From Cephalopachus bancanus (taxonomy: Eukaryota > Chordata > Mammalia > Primates > Tarsiidae), in assembly GCA_027257055.1 (NCBI GenBank), contig JAPVLO010000275.1:992001-1056000 (forward strand): a DNA stretch of 64,000 bases. The letters run 5' to 3'. The notes under the pieces were generated by a model. That model ran no database searches, was not told where the DNA came from, and was given only the letters and a program-made list of their open reading frames with translations. The position numbers and the translations under genes are program-made. Positions 22,539 through 33,059 of this stretch are shown here, piece by piece. The first letter of the stretch is position 1. Every line of letters starts with the position of its first letter.

Positions 22539-22552
22539 CAATGATACATTTT

Positions 22553-24392
22553 AAAAAAATACATTTTCCCCCACCTCTTCATTTCTGGACCATCTTGTGA
22601 TTTTCCAAAAGTTTCCTCAATCTACATTTATAAAATTTCCAAAACCAAAGGTAAAAATTTTTTCCTCCTCCCATCGAACAAGATACACTTGTTTTTAAAT
22701 ACAGGGTTCAATGAGTTTCAACAAAAGGAAGCCCCTGGGACACCTCCATCACTATTGGAATAGAGAACATTTAATTGTAGGTAAGTGATACTCCCAGAGA
22801 AGTCAATTTTAACATCTTTTCTTTATGGAAACAATGAATGACTCAGCATTTTTGGGTCTATGTATCTAAAAGCCCCATTCACATTTTTATTTTGCATGTG
22901 GAACTCAGGTTATAAAGCCTCCTCTTTATGGGGGCCCTTTATGAAGCTCAGTCATCTGACTCTCCCAACTTGCTGAGTGTCTGACTTCAGCTCGGTCTCT
23001 TGCATTCTGAATTTTTATTCATCTCTTCAGGATGGAGATATGGGTTATATATATTTCCCACCATGAGTAAATGAAAGTAGCCATCTGTTACTTTCAACAT
23101 AAGAGCAATTTGGTTAGATTCAGGATTCTTGAGCAATCAGTTTTTCTGGCATTAGTAATTTGAGGAAAGTTTGGAAGCCAGTGTAAGTTTCATTCTGTAA
23201 TGAGAACAGAATGATTTGTTCTGGGTTCTTCTTTGGCAACATGTATTATTAATCATTTAAATCTCTGCTTCTGATCCTCCAAGTGTGAGATATTTTTTTC
23301 TCTTTATTTGCATCTCTCTGTCCCTTTTCTGGCATTCTCATGAGTGCTTCTCAAAGTTTATCTTCTCGGTAGTTTTTAAATGTTGTTTTAAAGCAATGGA
23401 GCCTTTCAAAGCTCTAATTATGGCCTAGAATGACAGTTTATAAAACAGATGATGATACAGGGGCTCTGTCCTGGGTGTGCCTGGAGTATTACATACTCAG
23501 TAGTATCCTTCATGGTCCAGCAGGAAGCAGGTGACATATTCAAATTGGGTAATGGAGAGTTTAATGGGGAGACTATTTGCAAAGGGGTTGGAGGTGCTGG
23601 GAAGGATGAGGCTCTCAGAACTAGCCCTAGCTGAGAGCCTCGTCCTAGTCCCTGGTTTGGAAGTGCAGTGGGGGGGAGTGGCTCTGGAACCCGGAGTGAG
23701 ACCTAAATTCATAGGACAGCACCCCTGGAGACAGGTGTAGGAGAATGTAGGCATTGCAGGAGGGCCCAGCAGGGAAGGTACAAATGCACCACTACCTCCC
23801 CTCTGCATTTCAGCCTCCCCTCAGTGCCTCTCACGTCTGAACCCAGTGGAAGAACCAGGGAGCCCGGTCCATCAAGATTCGCTTCTAGGTAGCATGAAAG
23901 AGCATGGTGGATCTGGAGGGCCGAAAGAAAAATCTAGCAAAATGGGAAACAAATTTAAAATGTTGCTCTGTGGCAAAGTTTTAAAACAATTTTGATTTAT
24001 TTTTTCAGTATCTGGCCTGCTCTTTCTGTTTCCAGTGCAGATTTTAATTGGACCAGTCTCTTTTTCTATTTTTCTGTTTTGGGGAAGTCTCTTTTTATCT
24101 TGGTGTATTTCCTTCTGATCACTAGATGTTCTCATTTCTTCCTTTTCTGTCATTGAAGCTTGTGTGTGTTTCATAGAAGCGACATCTTTTTATCACTGGG
24201 AGACTCATAGAAATTTTCCAAGAATTTATCCTGGTTTCCTCAAAACATCTGTTTTAGAGTTAGCCCTCCCCCCAACCCCGGACCAGGGTCTTAGAACGTG
24301 TCCCATTCTCTTATGATAGGAAGGTCTTATTTAAGCTGCGTGTATTTGTGTGTACACATATGTGTGTCTTTGTGTACGTTCTTAAAAAGAAA
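22553..24392. other. Unclassified sequence, no gene seen
   Basis: About 1.8 kb with no identified gene. The 23.45-23.95 kb part has the look of an old repeat (TTTAATGGGGAGACTATTTGC, GGATCTGGAGGGCCG), but I cannot name it. Short opposing frames at 23497-23808 have no family signature. Confidence 0.4.
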
Positions 24393-24896
24393 GTATATTA
24401 GTGGGGTTCTCCAGAGAAACACCCAGTGAGATATAGATAATAGATGTATAAGAAGAGAGGTGTTATGGGCCTCGATTCACACAACTGTGAGGGCTGAGAA
24501 GTCCCACAATGTGCCATATTCAAGCTGGAGACCCAGCAAATCTGGTGGTGCCATTCAGTCTGAGTCCAGAGGCCTGAGAACAGAAGGAAGGGTGGGCTGC
24601 TCGTGCGAATCCTGGAGTCCATCCAGAAGCTCTGATGGATGCGGGCAGGAGACGGTGGAATTCCCAACTCAAGGAGAGAGCTTGCCCTTCCCCTGCCTTT
24701 TTGCTCCATTCCCACCCCGATGGATCGGATGATGCCCACCCACATTGGTGAGGGCGGAGCTTCTTTACTTAGTCTACTGATTCCAATGCCAACCTCTTCC
24801 AGAAACACCTCCACAGACACACCCAGAAATCATGCCCAACCAGCTATCTGGCATCTTTTAGCTCAGTTAGGTTGGCTTATAAAATTAACCTTCACA
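24393..24896 (+). mobile_element. ERVL-type LTR (TATTAG...GGTTCTCCAGAGAAAC family), sense
   Basis: Begins TATATTAGTGGGGTTCTCCAGAGAAAC and contains GGCTGAGAAGTCCCACAATG, GGATGATGCCCACCCACATTG and AGAAACACCTCCACAGACACACCC. It ends TTATAAAATTAACCTTCACA. The order and length (about 500 bp) match a common mammalian ERVL-class LTR. The subfamily (MLT2-like) is uncertain. Solo LTR; the minus frame across it (24398-24820) is fortuitous. Confidence 0.65.
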
Positions 24897-25460
24897 GAAG
24901 GTGATGTTTCCTTACTGGGAAGCAGTGTGATGTGTTTATGAGCTCAGGCTCCATTTCTTACAACGTGGCCGTTAGCAAGATTCTGAACCTTTCTGTGCCC
25001 TGTGGCCCCCCCATAGCACTGAAATCATGAGTCCCTCTCTTGGGTGAGGGACTCCATCCCCATGAGGCTCGATTCATCCATTTGATACAGAAAATGATAG
25101 GACCTACCTCACAGGTGGTGGCGAGCTTAGAGCACAGCTAGGCAAATGGAAACCAGTGGATATGGGTGACCGCTGGTATTTCTGTTACAAGGATTGTTGT
25201 GCAGAGGCTTGTGCATGGTAAGCACTGTCAGTGCTAGCCTGTTGCACGTGTCCTAACACATACAGCACACATGTACTTGCATACATGCATGCATACATAT
25301 ATTCATAAACAAACAGCCTGTCCAGCCAGGACTAATCCATGAGAGACTCAAAGACAGAATCTTATTCAGTCGCCTAGGAGAGAACGTTGCCATTTTGTGC
25401 AATGAAGAGAATAAATATTTAGATACTTTGAAACATTTTTTATAAAATGCCATGGTGTAA
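24897..25460. other. Unclassified sequence, no gene seen
   Basis: Possible MIR-like remnant near 24.92-25.2 kb (AGCTCAGGCTCC, ATTCTGAACCTTTCTGTGCC). Otherwise nothing assignable. A short purine-pyrimidine CATGCATACAT tract lies near 25275-25310. Confidence 0.35.
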
Positions 25461-25759
25461 TTTTTTTTTTTTTTTGAGTCGGAGTCTCACCCCATTGCCC
25501 AAGCTGGAGTGCAGTGGTATACTCCCAGCCACTGCAGCCTTGTCCTGCTGGGCTCCAGCAATCCTTCCGCCTCAGCCTTCCAAGTAGCTGAAACTACAGG
25601 TGTGCACTACCATGCCTAGCTAATTTTTTTGATTTTTATTGTAGAGGTGAGATCTCACCAAACTGCTCAGGCTGGTCTGGAACCTGTGGGCTCAGGCAAT
25701 CCTCTCACCTTGGTCTCCCAAAGTGCTGGGATTATAGACCTGAGCCACTAGGCCTGGCC
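25461..25759 (-). mobile_element. Alu (intermediate type), antisense
   Basis: Poly-T, GAGTCGGAGTCTCACCCCA, then the full antisense dimer to GCCACTAGGCCTGGCC. Left monomer of ancestral length (CCCAAAGTGCTGGGAT). The flanks on both sides are AT-rich and I could not fix the duplication. Confidence 0.85.
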
Positions 25760-26560
25760 ATATGATATTTTTTAAAATGCTGCTGCTATGCCAGGTTTTC
25801 TTTCTTATGAAAGGGAAATGAGCATTTCATTCTAGATATTCATACGCCAGAGCAAATACTCTAATGTACATGTCATGCTCGTGTAAATCGTAGGTCACAT
25901 GCACAGAGCAAAGCTGTGTGGGTTTAACCTCATAGAAACAAGAGATAGAACACAAGTGTTTATGTGGCTTGACTAATAGAATCTGAAAAGCTGTCAGGTG
26001 ATGAGGAGGGAAGAATATCAGGTGATAATAAAGAAAGGAGCCAAATGGTTGGCCCAGAGGAACAAGAAGGAAAAAAATATAAGAAGCATCCATAGGGAAG
26101 TTAAATAAAACTAATCCGACAAATGAGCTAGTAGCAGCTCCCAATAAAAGTTCCAGTTTGACTGGCACATAGGACAGGCGGTTGGCATGACAGAGTGAGT
26201 GACAGCTGGGGTGTGGGGACAGATGCAGAAGGACAAGTTCATAAATGGCAACATGATGAGTGAGTTAGTAAATGTGTCAGATGATGAGTTGCTGATACAC
26301 ACTCTACGCATGACAGAGGAGCTGGTGTCATCAGACAGAAGACAGAAGAGCAGCTAAATGAAAAAGCAAAGATGATCAGGGAAGGAGACAGTCTACATTC
26401 CTAGAACCAAAGGACTTTGAAATGTCTGTCATAAATGGGGAAAAAAGCACGTAACTAATCGTGGTGTTTGATCTGCTTTGGCAACTGTGAAAACATTGTA
26501 AAAACTTCTGTTAGAGTTAAAACTTAGACTACATAGTGAGCTCGTGGCTATTCATAATGG
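25760..26560. other. Unclassified sequence, no gene seen
   Basis: AG-rich plus strand. The minus frames at 25827-26168 and 26111-26311 have no recognisable domain. Confidence 0.4.
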
Positions 26561-26564
26561 TTTG

Positions 26565-26765
26565 TATTATATGCTGATCACGTGCTGGCTTCAACCCTTT
26601 TAGACTCCTGGGGATTTTCATCTGTAAAATGAGGACAGTAATGTTACCTTCCATCATGCCGTGTGGGATCATTTGAGGAGGAAACATCATGTGAAATAGA
26701 GTATTACCTGGCACATGATAAGTAACCAAGAAACTACTGTTAGTTGCTGTGGATATTGTTAATCC
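26565..26765 (+). repeat. MIR SINE, sense (3' two-thirds)
   Basis: TTTCATCTGTAAAATGAGGACAGTAATGTTACC is the MIR core signature, followed by GGGATCATTTGAGGAGG and TACCTGGCACATGATAAGTA, in MIR order. Confidence 0.6.
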
Positions 26766-27012
26766 TATTATTATTATTACTTTTTAATTTTTCATTTGTT
26801 TCATTTTTGGAGTGTAAACGTTTATCTTACACATTCTCGGTTCCTAATTCAGTGTATGGCCCATCCTAAAGGCTCCCATATCTGGCGAATGGATAAAATA
26901 TACAGTCTTGTGCCACCTAACGACATATCCATCAACAATGAACTGCATATATCATGGTGGTCCCGTGAGATTATAAAGGTACCATATTTTCACTGTACCT
27001 TTTCTATGTTTA

Positions 27013-27191
27013 TTTTTTGTTTATTTTATTTAATTTTATTTTATTGAGTCGGGGGTCTCACTCTATCGCCCAGGTCATAGTGCAATGACATAATCATAGC
27101 TCACTGCAACCTCGACCTCCTGGGTTCAGGTGATCCTTCCACCTCAGCCTCCTGAGTAGCTGGGACTATAGGTGTGCGCCACCACACCCAG

Positions 27192-27225
<34 letters not shown>

Positions 27226-27334
27226 CTTTTCTTTCTTTCTTTCGCAAGGTCTTGAATTCCTGTGCTCAAGCAATCCTTCTGCTTCAGCCTCCCAAAGTAC
27301 TGGGATTATAGGCATGAACCACCATGCCCGGCCC
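27013..27334 (-). mobile_element. AluJ-like element with expanded linker, antisense
   Basis: Target duplication CCTTTTCTATGTTTA (26998-27012) and CCTTTTCTGTGTTTA (27335-27349). Older Alu type (CATAATCATAGCTCACTGCAACCTCGACCTCC). The middle A-rich linker is replaced by a TTTC repeat. It splits the MITE. Confidence 0.88.
27194..27243. repeat. (TTTC)n microsatellite in the Alu linker
   Basis: About 50 bp of TTTC units with one interruption (CTCTTTTC), placed exactly at the middle A-rich linker between the two Alu monomers. Confidence 0.95.
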
Positions 27335-27779
27335 CCTTTTCTGTGTTTAGATACACAAATACTTACCACTGTGATATAATTGCCTACAATATTCAGTATA
27401 GTAACATGCAGTACAGGTTTGTAGCCTAGGCGCTTTAGGCTTATACAGCCTAGGTGTGTTGTAGGCAGTACCATGTAGGTTTGTGTAAATGCACTCTGTG
27501 ACGTTCACACAATGATGAAATCACCTAACAATGCATTTTTTCAGAACATATCCCCATCATTAAGCGACACACAAGTGTGCTAAGTTCTCTTACCTCTTAC
27601 TGAATGTTAATAAGTATTGCAAACTTTTGGGGAGAGCTTCTAGAGTTTTTTGGTTTTTTTTAATTTGCAGTTTTCAGAGTTAGTTTTTAACTTTGCAAAC
27701 ACCAAAGATAAACTTAAATTTTTCTTTGAAATTGTTAATCAAAGTAAATTCATAAATCCATAAAAGGAATAATTTAAGT

Positions 27780-28160
27780 AAGATTAAAAGAAAAGTAATG
27801 AAATTGAAATTCAAGAAACAATAGAGATAATAAAAAACCCAAAAATTCTTTGAAAAGAGCTACAAGTACTCAAATCTCTGTTATTGATTAAGATAAAAGA
27901 GAAGAAACATGAATGTTAGAGAAATGAAAAAGGAACGTAACTACGTGGAGATTTCAGACATGATAATCAGCAGCCTTATACCAACATATTTGAAAGTATA
28001 GACATAAAGGTCAAAAGTAACATAAGTAGAAATAGAAGACCCAAATAGGGCAATGACCATTAATGATTTTGAATTAGAGTCCCAAATCTCCCTATTCCCT
28101 GATAGACACCAGGCTTAGACAGTTTTACAGGTGAATGTTAGCAAATCTTTAATGACTGGT
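27780..28160 (+). mobile_element. Old L1 (L1M-type) ORF2 fragment, sense
   Basis: A-rich plus strand with L1 ORF2 phrases in order: TTTGAAAAGAGCTACAAG, AGAAATGAAAAAGGAACG, CAGCCTTATACCAACATATTTG and GACAGTTTTACAGGTGAATG. These correspond to the region between endonuclease and RT. Frames are broken. Confidence 0.5.
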
Positions 28161-29335
28161 TAATAGAAACTAAAAGCTACATAATTTATAGCTTGGTTGG
28201 TAGTGTTTGTACTTCACACTGTGGGAAGCCCTTAAGCAGAAATGTCTCTAGTCAGGATAAGATGGCTTTCAGTGCCTGCAAAAAGCAGTAAAAAGTTTAT
28301 ATTCATTTTTTAAAGGTTGGTGTGTTAGCCTTTCCCCTTTGCTATGAACTAGCTGTGATATCACCGTAAGTTGTTCATCCTGTCGGCAGTTAAGACATTG
28401 TCTTCTTTCTGTTTCTGGCAGCTTGGGGATGTTTCCAATTTGTATTATCATTTATATTGTTAGTTTACATTCTGATCTGCTAATATGTTGCGTAAATAAG
28501 TCCCGTGCATGAAATGCAAAAAGCCAAAATTTCATTTATTCACAATTGGTGCCAATTTGTGTACAACATAGCTTGTATATACTTCTGATTAAACTGTTCT
28601 GTTTATTTCAATAGATATGTTAACAATCTGGAGTTCACGTCTCTGACTTTTGTCTTTGCAGTCATGTAGACATAAAACCGCGTCTTCTAGGTTTGCTTTT
28701 TGGTGTGCTGGGTGGGAAGGAGCTCATGCGTTTCTTGGTGGGAGCAGGTGCTGCAGGACAGAGGGAGTGGTGCTCAAACTTGAGAGTCTGATGAACTTTC
28801 TGGAAGGTCTGGGGAAGCAGGTGCTTCAGGAGATCAGCTGCCTGGGTCCGTAGTACTTTGTGGAGTCATTCAGGACCTGCTCCGCCAACTGGAGTTTTTT
28901 GTTCATTGCAATTATGGGTGGTGAGCTATTTGAGTCGAGGCTCTCATGTTAAGTCTCAGATGTTTGTTGTGATCTTGTTGGTCAATGTTAAGTTATTTGA
29001 TCAGAATTTAGAGGTTAAGTCACAGTCTGATGGAAGGAAAAGAATTAACTCTTCATTTTCATTTATACCATTTAACTTACATGAGGCATACACTCCTACC
29101 TGGTGCTGGACTTGAACTGTGTGGTTTTAATTCATATGACACCATGTGGCTGAAAATACTCTTCTGTGAATCTTGTGTGAATTCTCCATGGCCTTTGGCC
29201 ATTATCCTACTGGGGCAGGAGTTTTCAAGGTTGTGCAAAGTCACAGGACACGTTATGGAAGCCACATGACCCCTGGCTTCCACCAAGCTCCTTTTGAGAG
29301 CCACTAGCATTCTGCCAAAGCTCATGGCAAATCCT
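28161..29335. other. Repeat-poor sequence, no gene seen
   Basis: No recognisable repeat or gene across about 1.2 kb. Opposed open frames near 28.65-29.4 kb have no family features. Confidence 0.4.
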
Positions 29336-29339
29336 ACCA

Positions 29340-29760
29340 CTCTCCTGTATTGGAAACTGTCAGAGACTCTCTGCTCTCTTGGGCTGAAAGCCAGAACTCC
29401 TCTGATCTCTCTCATCTCTCCCCCACTCCTGAGACGTCTTCCTGGACGCCCCTCTCCTCCTCAGCTCCAGCCATACTCCCCTTCACTGTTTCCAGAGTCT
29501 GGAGCATTCTTCTCCAGATAGCTGCAGCACTGTCACCCTCACCTTCGTTCTGTCAGCCTCTCAGTGGAGCTGGCTCCATTCAGAATCTCTGCTCCCTTCC
29601 CAGCCTCCACCCATTTTGTTACCCCCACTCACTGCCTTCTGATACCCAGTAGGAGTCATCTAGCCTCTTGCCCTATCACTTTATGAAGCTTATGTTACAT
29701 TTTTATCACTGTTGGAACGCGAGACTGTGGGCAGTGCCTGGCACATTGAAGACACACTTG
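29340..29760 (+). mobile_element. L2-like LINE 3' region, sense
   Basis: CT-rich sequence with L2-style phrases (CTTCCTGGACGCCCCTCTCCTCC, TCTGGAGCATTCTTCTCC) and an ending CAGTGCCTGGCACATTGAAGACAC, typical of L2/MIR tails. Strongly diverged. Confidence 0.4.
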
Positions 29761-30475
29761 GGGACAGGCTCTCTGTTCCGGCGCCGAGTACATCTGAGTG
29801 CCCAGTGTTTTTCAGCGGCACAAACCCCATGAGAGGACACTCTCCCCTCTACTCGGTTGACTGAGGCAGTTTGCTTGAAGAAATGTCATCAGGTACAGGG
29901 GCGGCTATCACTGGAGCCCAGAAAGCCCCACATGTCATAAACAACATTGGTGCATAATAGGACATTGTTAGTAGGACGAAAGCTCATGGCAAATCCTGCA
30001 AAACCCCTTCCTCTGGAAGTAAGAAAAGTGCATACCAGATGGCAATTCCTTTCTTCAGTCTAACAGGGAGAAACTTCACTGCCACAGATGAGGGTACATA
30101 CGTGGGGTTTGATGCCCATAAAATGGCGCATGCTTCCAAGATGAAGCTTTTGTTATGCATTGCTTTTTTAAATTAAATGTGTGGAGTTGACTTTAAAAGT
30201 CCTGGTTTACCCCAGACATCTCGACATCCTTGCATACAATGAGCAAGCGTTTTGGGGAAGTTGGCACCTGTTCCCTGGAAAATCTCCTCAGCTGCAGGCC
30301 AGACACTCCAACCCACTCCATGGCCTGGCCCATTTATAGATTGATACAAGTTATGTTTGCCCGCCTAGGGGATCAAGAATGGAAAAGTTGGTGAGAATCA
30401 AACCTTATGTCTGATGCATGGAGGATAAGCCAGATTTTTAGAATACTGTATATTTTTAAAATATGGTATATAGCA
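29761..30475. other. Unclassified sequence, no gene seen
   Basis: No gene found. The phrase AAGCTCATGGCAAATCCT occurs here (29980-29997) and at 29318-29335, a local 18-bp repeat of unknown origin. Confidence 0.4.
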
Positions 30476-30484
30476 TCATGTTTA

Positions 30485-30745
30485 TTTATTTATTTATTTA
30501 AGCTGGAGTCTCAATCTGTCGCCCAGACTGGTGTGCTGTGGCATGCTCCCGGCCACTGCAGGGTCAACCTGCTGGGCTCCTGATCCTTCCGCCTCAGCCT
30601 TCCAAGTAGGTGGAACTACAGACATGCACCACCACGCCTGGCTAATTTTTTGATTTATTGTAGAGATGAGGTCTTGCCAAGTAGCCCAGGCTGGTCTCAA
30701 ACCTATGGGTTCAGGCAATCCTCTCACCTCAGCCTCCCAAAAGTG
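30485..30745 (-). mobile_element. Alu, 5' truncated, antisense
   Basis: An (ATTT)n tail on the plus strand, then AAGCTGGAGTCTCAATCTG through the linker, cut off at CAGCCTCCCAAAAG, so the first 25 or so bases of the left monomer are missing. TCATGTTTA at 30476-30484 and 30746-30754 flank it. Confidence 0.87.
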
Positions 30746-30791
30746 TCATGTTTAAAAGAATTGCATCTAGTGCTTTTAAAAATCGTCTTCT

Positions 30792-31070
30792 GGCCATGTG
30801 TAGTGGCTCACACTTGTTATCCCAACACTTTGGGAGGCTGAGGCAGGAGGACTATTTGAGGCCAGGGATTTGAGACCAACCTGGGCAACATAGTGAGACC
30901 CTGTCTCTACAAAAAATTTTAGAAAATTAGCCAGGCATTGTGGCATGTGCCTGTAGTCTCAGCTACTTGAGAGACTGAGGAAATAGGATCATTTGGTCTT
31001 AGAAGTCTGAGGCTGCACTCCAGCCTGGGCAACAGAGTGAGGCCCTGTGTCATTTAAAAGAAAAAAATTT
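30792..31070 (+). mobile_element. AluJ-like, sense
   Basis: GGCCATGTGTAGTGGCTCAC start, a long decayed dimer and a tail with AAAAGAAAAAAATTT. CGTCTTCT (30784-30791) and TGTCTTCT (31081-31088) suggest the duplication. The right monomer has a deletion near GAAGTCTGAGGCTGCACTCC. Confidence 0.8.
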
Positions 31071-31370
31071 TGTCTTCTACCTGAATGATGCATCTTTTGA
31101 ATAAACCTGGATAATTCTCTTTTTTATATCTTCAATTTATATGAAACAAATAGCCTTTATTACCTAATTTGTCTAGCATTTATTTTATTTTATACCTAAA
31201 AGTTTGTTTTGCCCTAAATTTTGTTTTCTGTTTTGAGTAGATGATGAACTGACATGGTTGAAAATGTCTCAGTGTAGCAAGGCCTAAATTAAGAATTCTC
31301 ACTTCTGCCTTTCTTGTGTCCATCCCACACCCAATACTGTATTCACTACTGTGGAATTCTCCAGTGCTCC

Positions 31371-31828
31371 TGTGTTAATCGGAGTTCCCTAGGGTCAGAG
31401 AGTCAATGAGGAGGCTGGAAGGGAGACTGACTTTTCTTTTCTTTTTAGGGAATTGACTTGGAGATTATGGGGTGGCAGGTCTGAAATCCGTAGGGCGGGC
31501 AGGCAGGCTGGAGACTCCGGTGAGCGTTGAAGTTGCAGTCCTGAGTCTGAATTCTGCAGTAGGCTGGACACTCAGACAGGGCGTCTGTGTGGAGTCTTGA
31601 GAGGAATTCCTGCTACTCTGGGGAACCTCAGTCTTTGCTCTTAGAGCTGTTAACTGACTGGATGAGGCCCATCCAGCACTACGTGGGAGGGTGACCTGCT
31701 TTACTCAGTCTACTTATTGTGGATATGAATCACATCTAAAAAGGGCCACAGCAAAATTCAGAATGTTGTTTAACCAAATGACAGTGCCCCGTAGCCTGGC
31801 CAAGTTGACATATGAAATTACCCATCCC
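31371..31828 (+). mobile_element. ERVL-type LTR (same broad family as 24393-24896), sense
   Basis: TGTGTTAATCGGAGTTCCCTAGGG start, GGCAGGCAGGCTGGAGACTCC, GGATGAGGCCCATCCAGCACTACG, CTGCTTTACTCAGTCTAC and GGCCAAGTTGACATATGAAATTACCC end. Solo LTR, strongly diverged. Confidence 0.6.
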
Positions 31829-31999
31829 TGTCCCTTTAGGAACAGATACGCAAAAAAGAACATATATTTCCACTTTCTCCTCTTTCTTAGAGAAAAGGGA
31901 GTATACTGTGTACCTTTGCTTTTTCCACTTAACGGTACATTTGGAGAATTTTCTACATCTGAACCAAAGAGCATTCCTATTCCTTTTTACCAGTTCATA

Positions 32000-32327
32000 T
32001 AATATTCTTTGCCGCTATAAAATTTTGATAAATGTGACCACATCAAAGTACAAACTTTAGCGTGGCCAAATAAATAAGTTAAATCAAATTAAAAATTTTA
32101 AAAGCAACTGAAAACTCAAAAGCAAAATATCAAACTAGGAAAATGATTTTCAACTCAGATCACAAATGCCTTTTACTTCCTAGAAGTTTGGAAATAAATA
32201 AATAAATAAGGCCACGGGTATTCAAAAGAAAAATGGAAATGGACGGAGATCTCACAGAAAAAGAAATTTGAGTGGCCTAACCACATGAAGACACTGTGAA
32301 TCTTGCAGTAATAGAAATTCCGACTAA
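32000..32327 (+). mobile_element. Old L1 fragment, sense (left part)
   Basis: GATAAATGTGACCACATCAAAGTACAAACTTT is an L1 ORF2 C-terminal landmark. The fragment is interrupted by the L1 tail at 32340-32519 and continues at 32520-32845. Confidence 0.5.
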
Positions 32328-32339
32328 AACAACACTGAG

Positions 32340-32519
32340 GAAGGAAACTATGGTGAGGGGCAGGGAGGGGAAGGGAGGTGGGATCAACGGTAGTCAATAT
32401 CTGTCTGGGGACGGGGGCACACCTCATCAACAAGGGGACCTGCACAATGCATATTTGTATACCTAGCCATTAACTGTACCCCACAATTTTAAAATAAAAA
32501 ATATGTATTTAAAAACAGC
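32340..32519 (+). mobile_element. Severely 5'-truncated L1 (3' UTR only)
   Basis: 180 bp consisting of a GGGGCAGGGAGGGGAAGGG tract, then CACACCTCATCAACAAGG, TTTGTATACCTAGCC and an A-rich tail. This is the same 3' UTR as the nested L1 ending at 17.29 kb. The duplication AACAACACTGAG is exact at 32328-32339 and 32520-32531, so it inserted into the older L1 fragment. Confidence 0.88.
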
Positions 32520-32531
32520 AACAACACTGAG

Positions 32532-32845
32532 ATACCAAGTTTCACCTACCAGATCAGGTAAAAACCTACAAGTTGGATAGCATAATGTTTTGCTGAGGCT
32601 ATGAGGAAACAGATTGTCTTATATCTTGCTAATAGGAATGTAAAATGGTACAGCCCCCAAAGGAGGATAACTTGGCAGAATTAAAACAACTCTAGGTTAA
32701 TTCACACTTTGATTCAGGAATCTCACTTCTGAAATCTGATCCCTCAAGTGGATCTGTACACCTCGGAAGTGAGATCTTATTGCAACATCCCGTGTGATGC
32801 CAAAGACTGAAAACAACCAAGAATCTGTCCTAGAGGATCCAGTTG
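32532..32845 (+). mobile_element. Old L1 fragment, sense (right part)
   Basis: GATACCAAGTTTCACCTACCAGATCAGG, GAGGCTATGAGGAAACAG and GGTACAGCCCCCAAAGGAGG are the L1M ORF2-end series that normally follows the part before 32340. Confidence 0.55.
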
Positions 32846-33059
32846 GTCTCAGGCAGTGGTCCCCAACCTCTGTGCAGTCAGGGTCCAGTTGCATGGAAGA
32901 CAGTTTTTCCACGGACCAGCGGGTGAGGATGGTTTCGGAATGATTCAAGGGCATAGTATTTATTGTGCATTTTATTTCTATGATTATTACATTGTAATAC
33001 ATAATGAAATAATTATACAACTTAACATCATGCAGAGTCAGTGGGAATCCTGAGCTTGT

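Larger units (their letters stand above)
26903..27577. mobile_element. TcMar-type MITE (MER6-like), split by an Alu
   Basis: Inverted ends: CAGTCTTGTGCCACCTAACGAC at the left, after a TA dinucleotide (26901-26902), and CATTAAGCGACACACAAGTG at the right. Between them is the familiar ATACACAAATACTTACCA... GTAGCCTAGGCGCTTTAGG... AATGATGAAATCACCTAACAATGCATTTTT series. About 340 bp remain without the Alu, the size of a non-autonomous Tigger-class element. No coding capacity. Confidence 0.6.

Noticed and set aside
24398..24820. A 140-codon minus-strand frame
   Set aside because: It lies antisense within an ERVL-type LTR and has no family resemblance.
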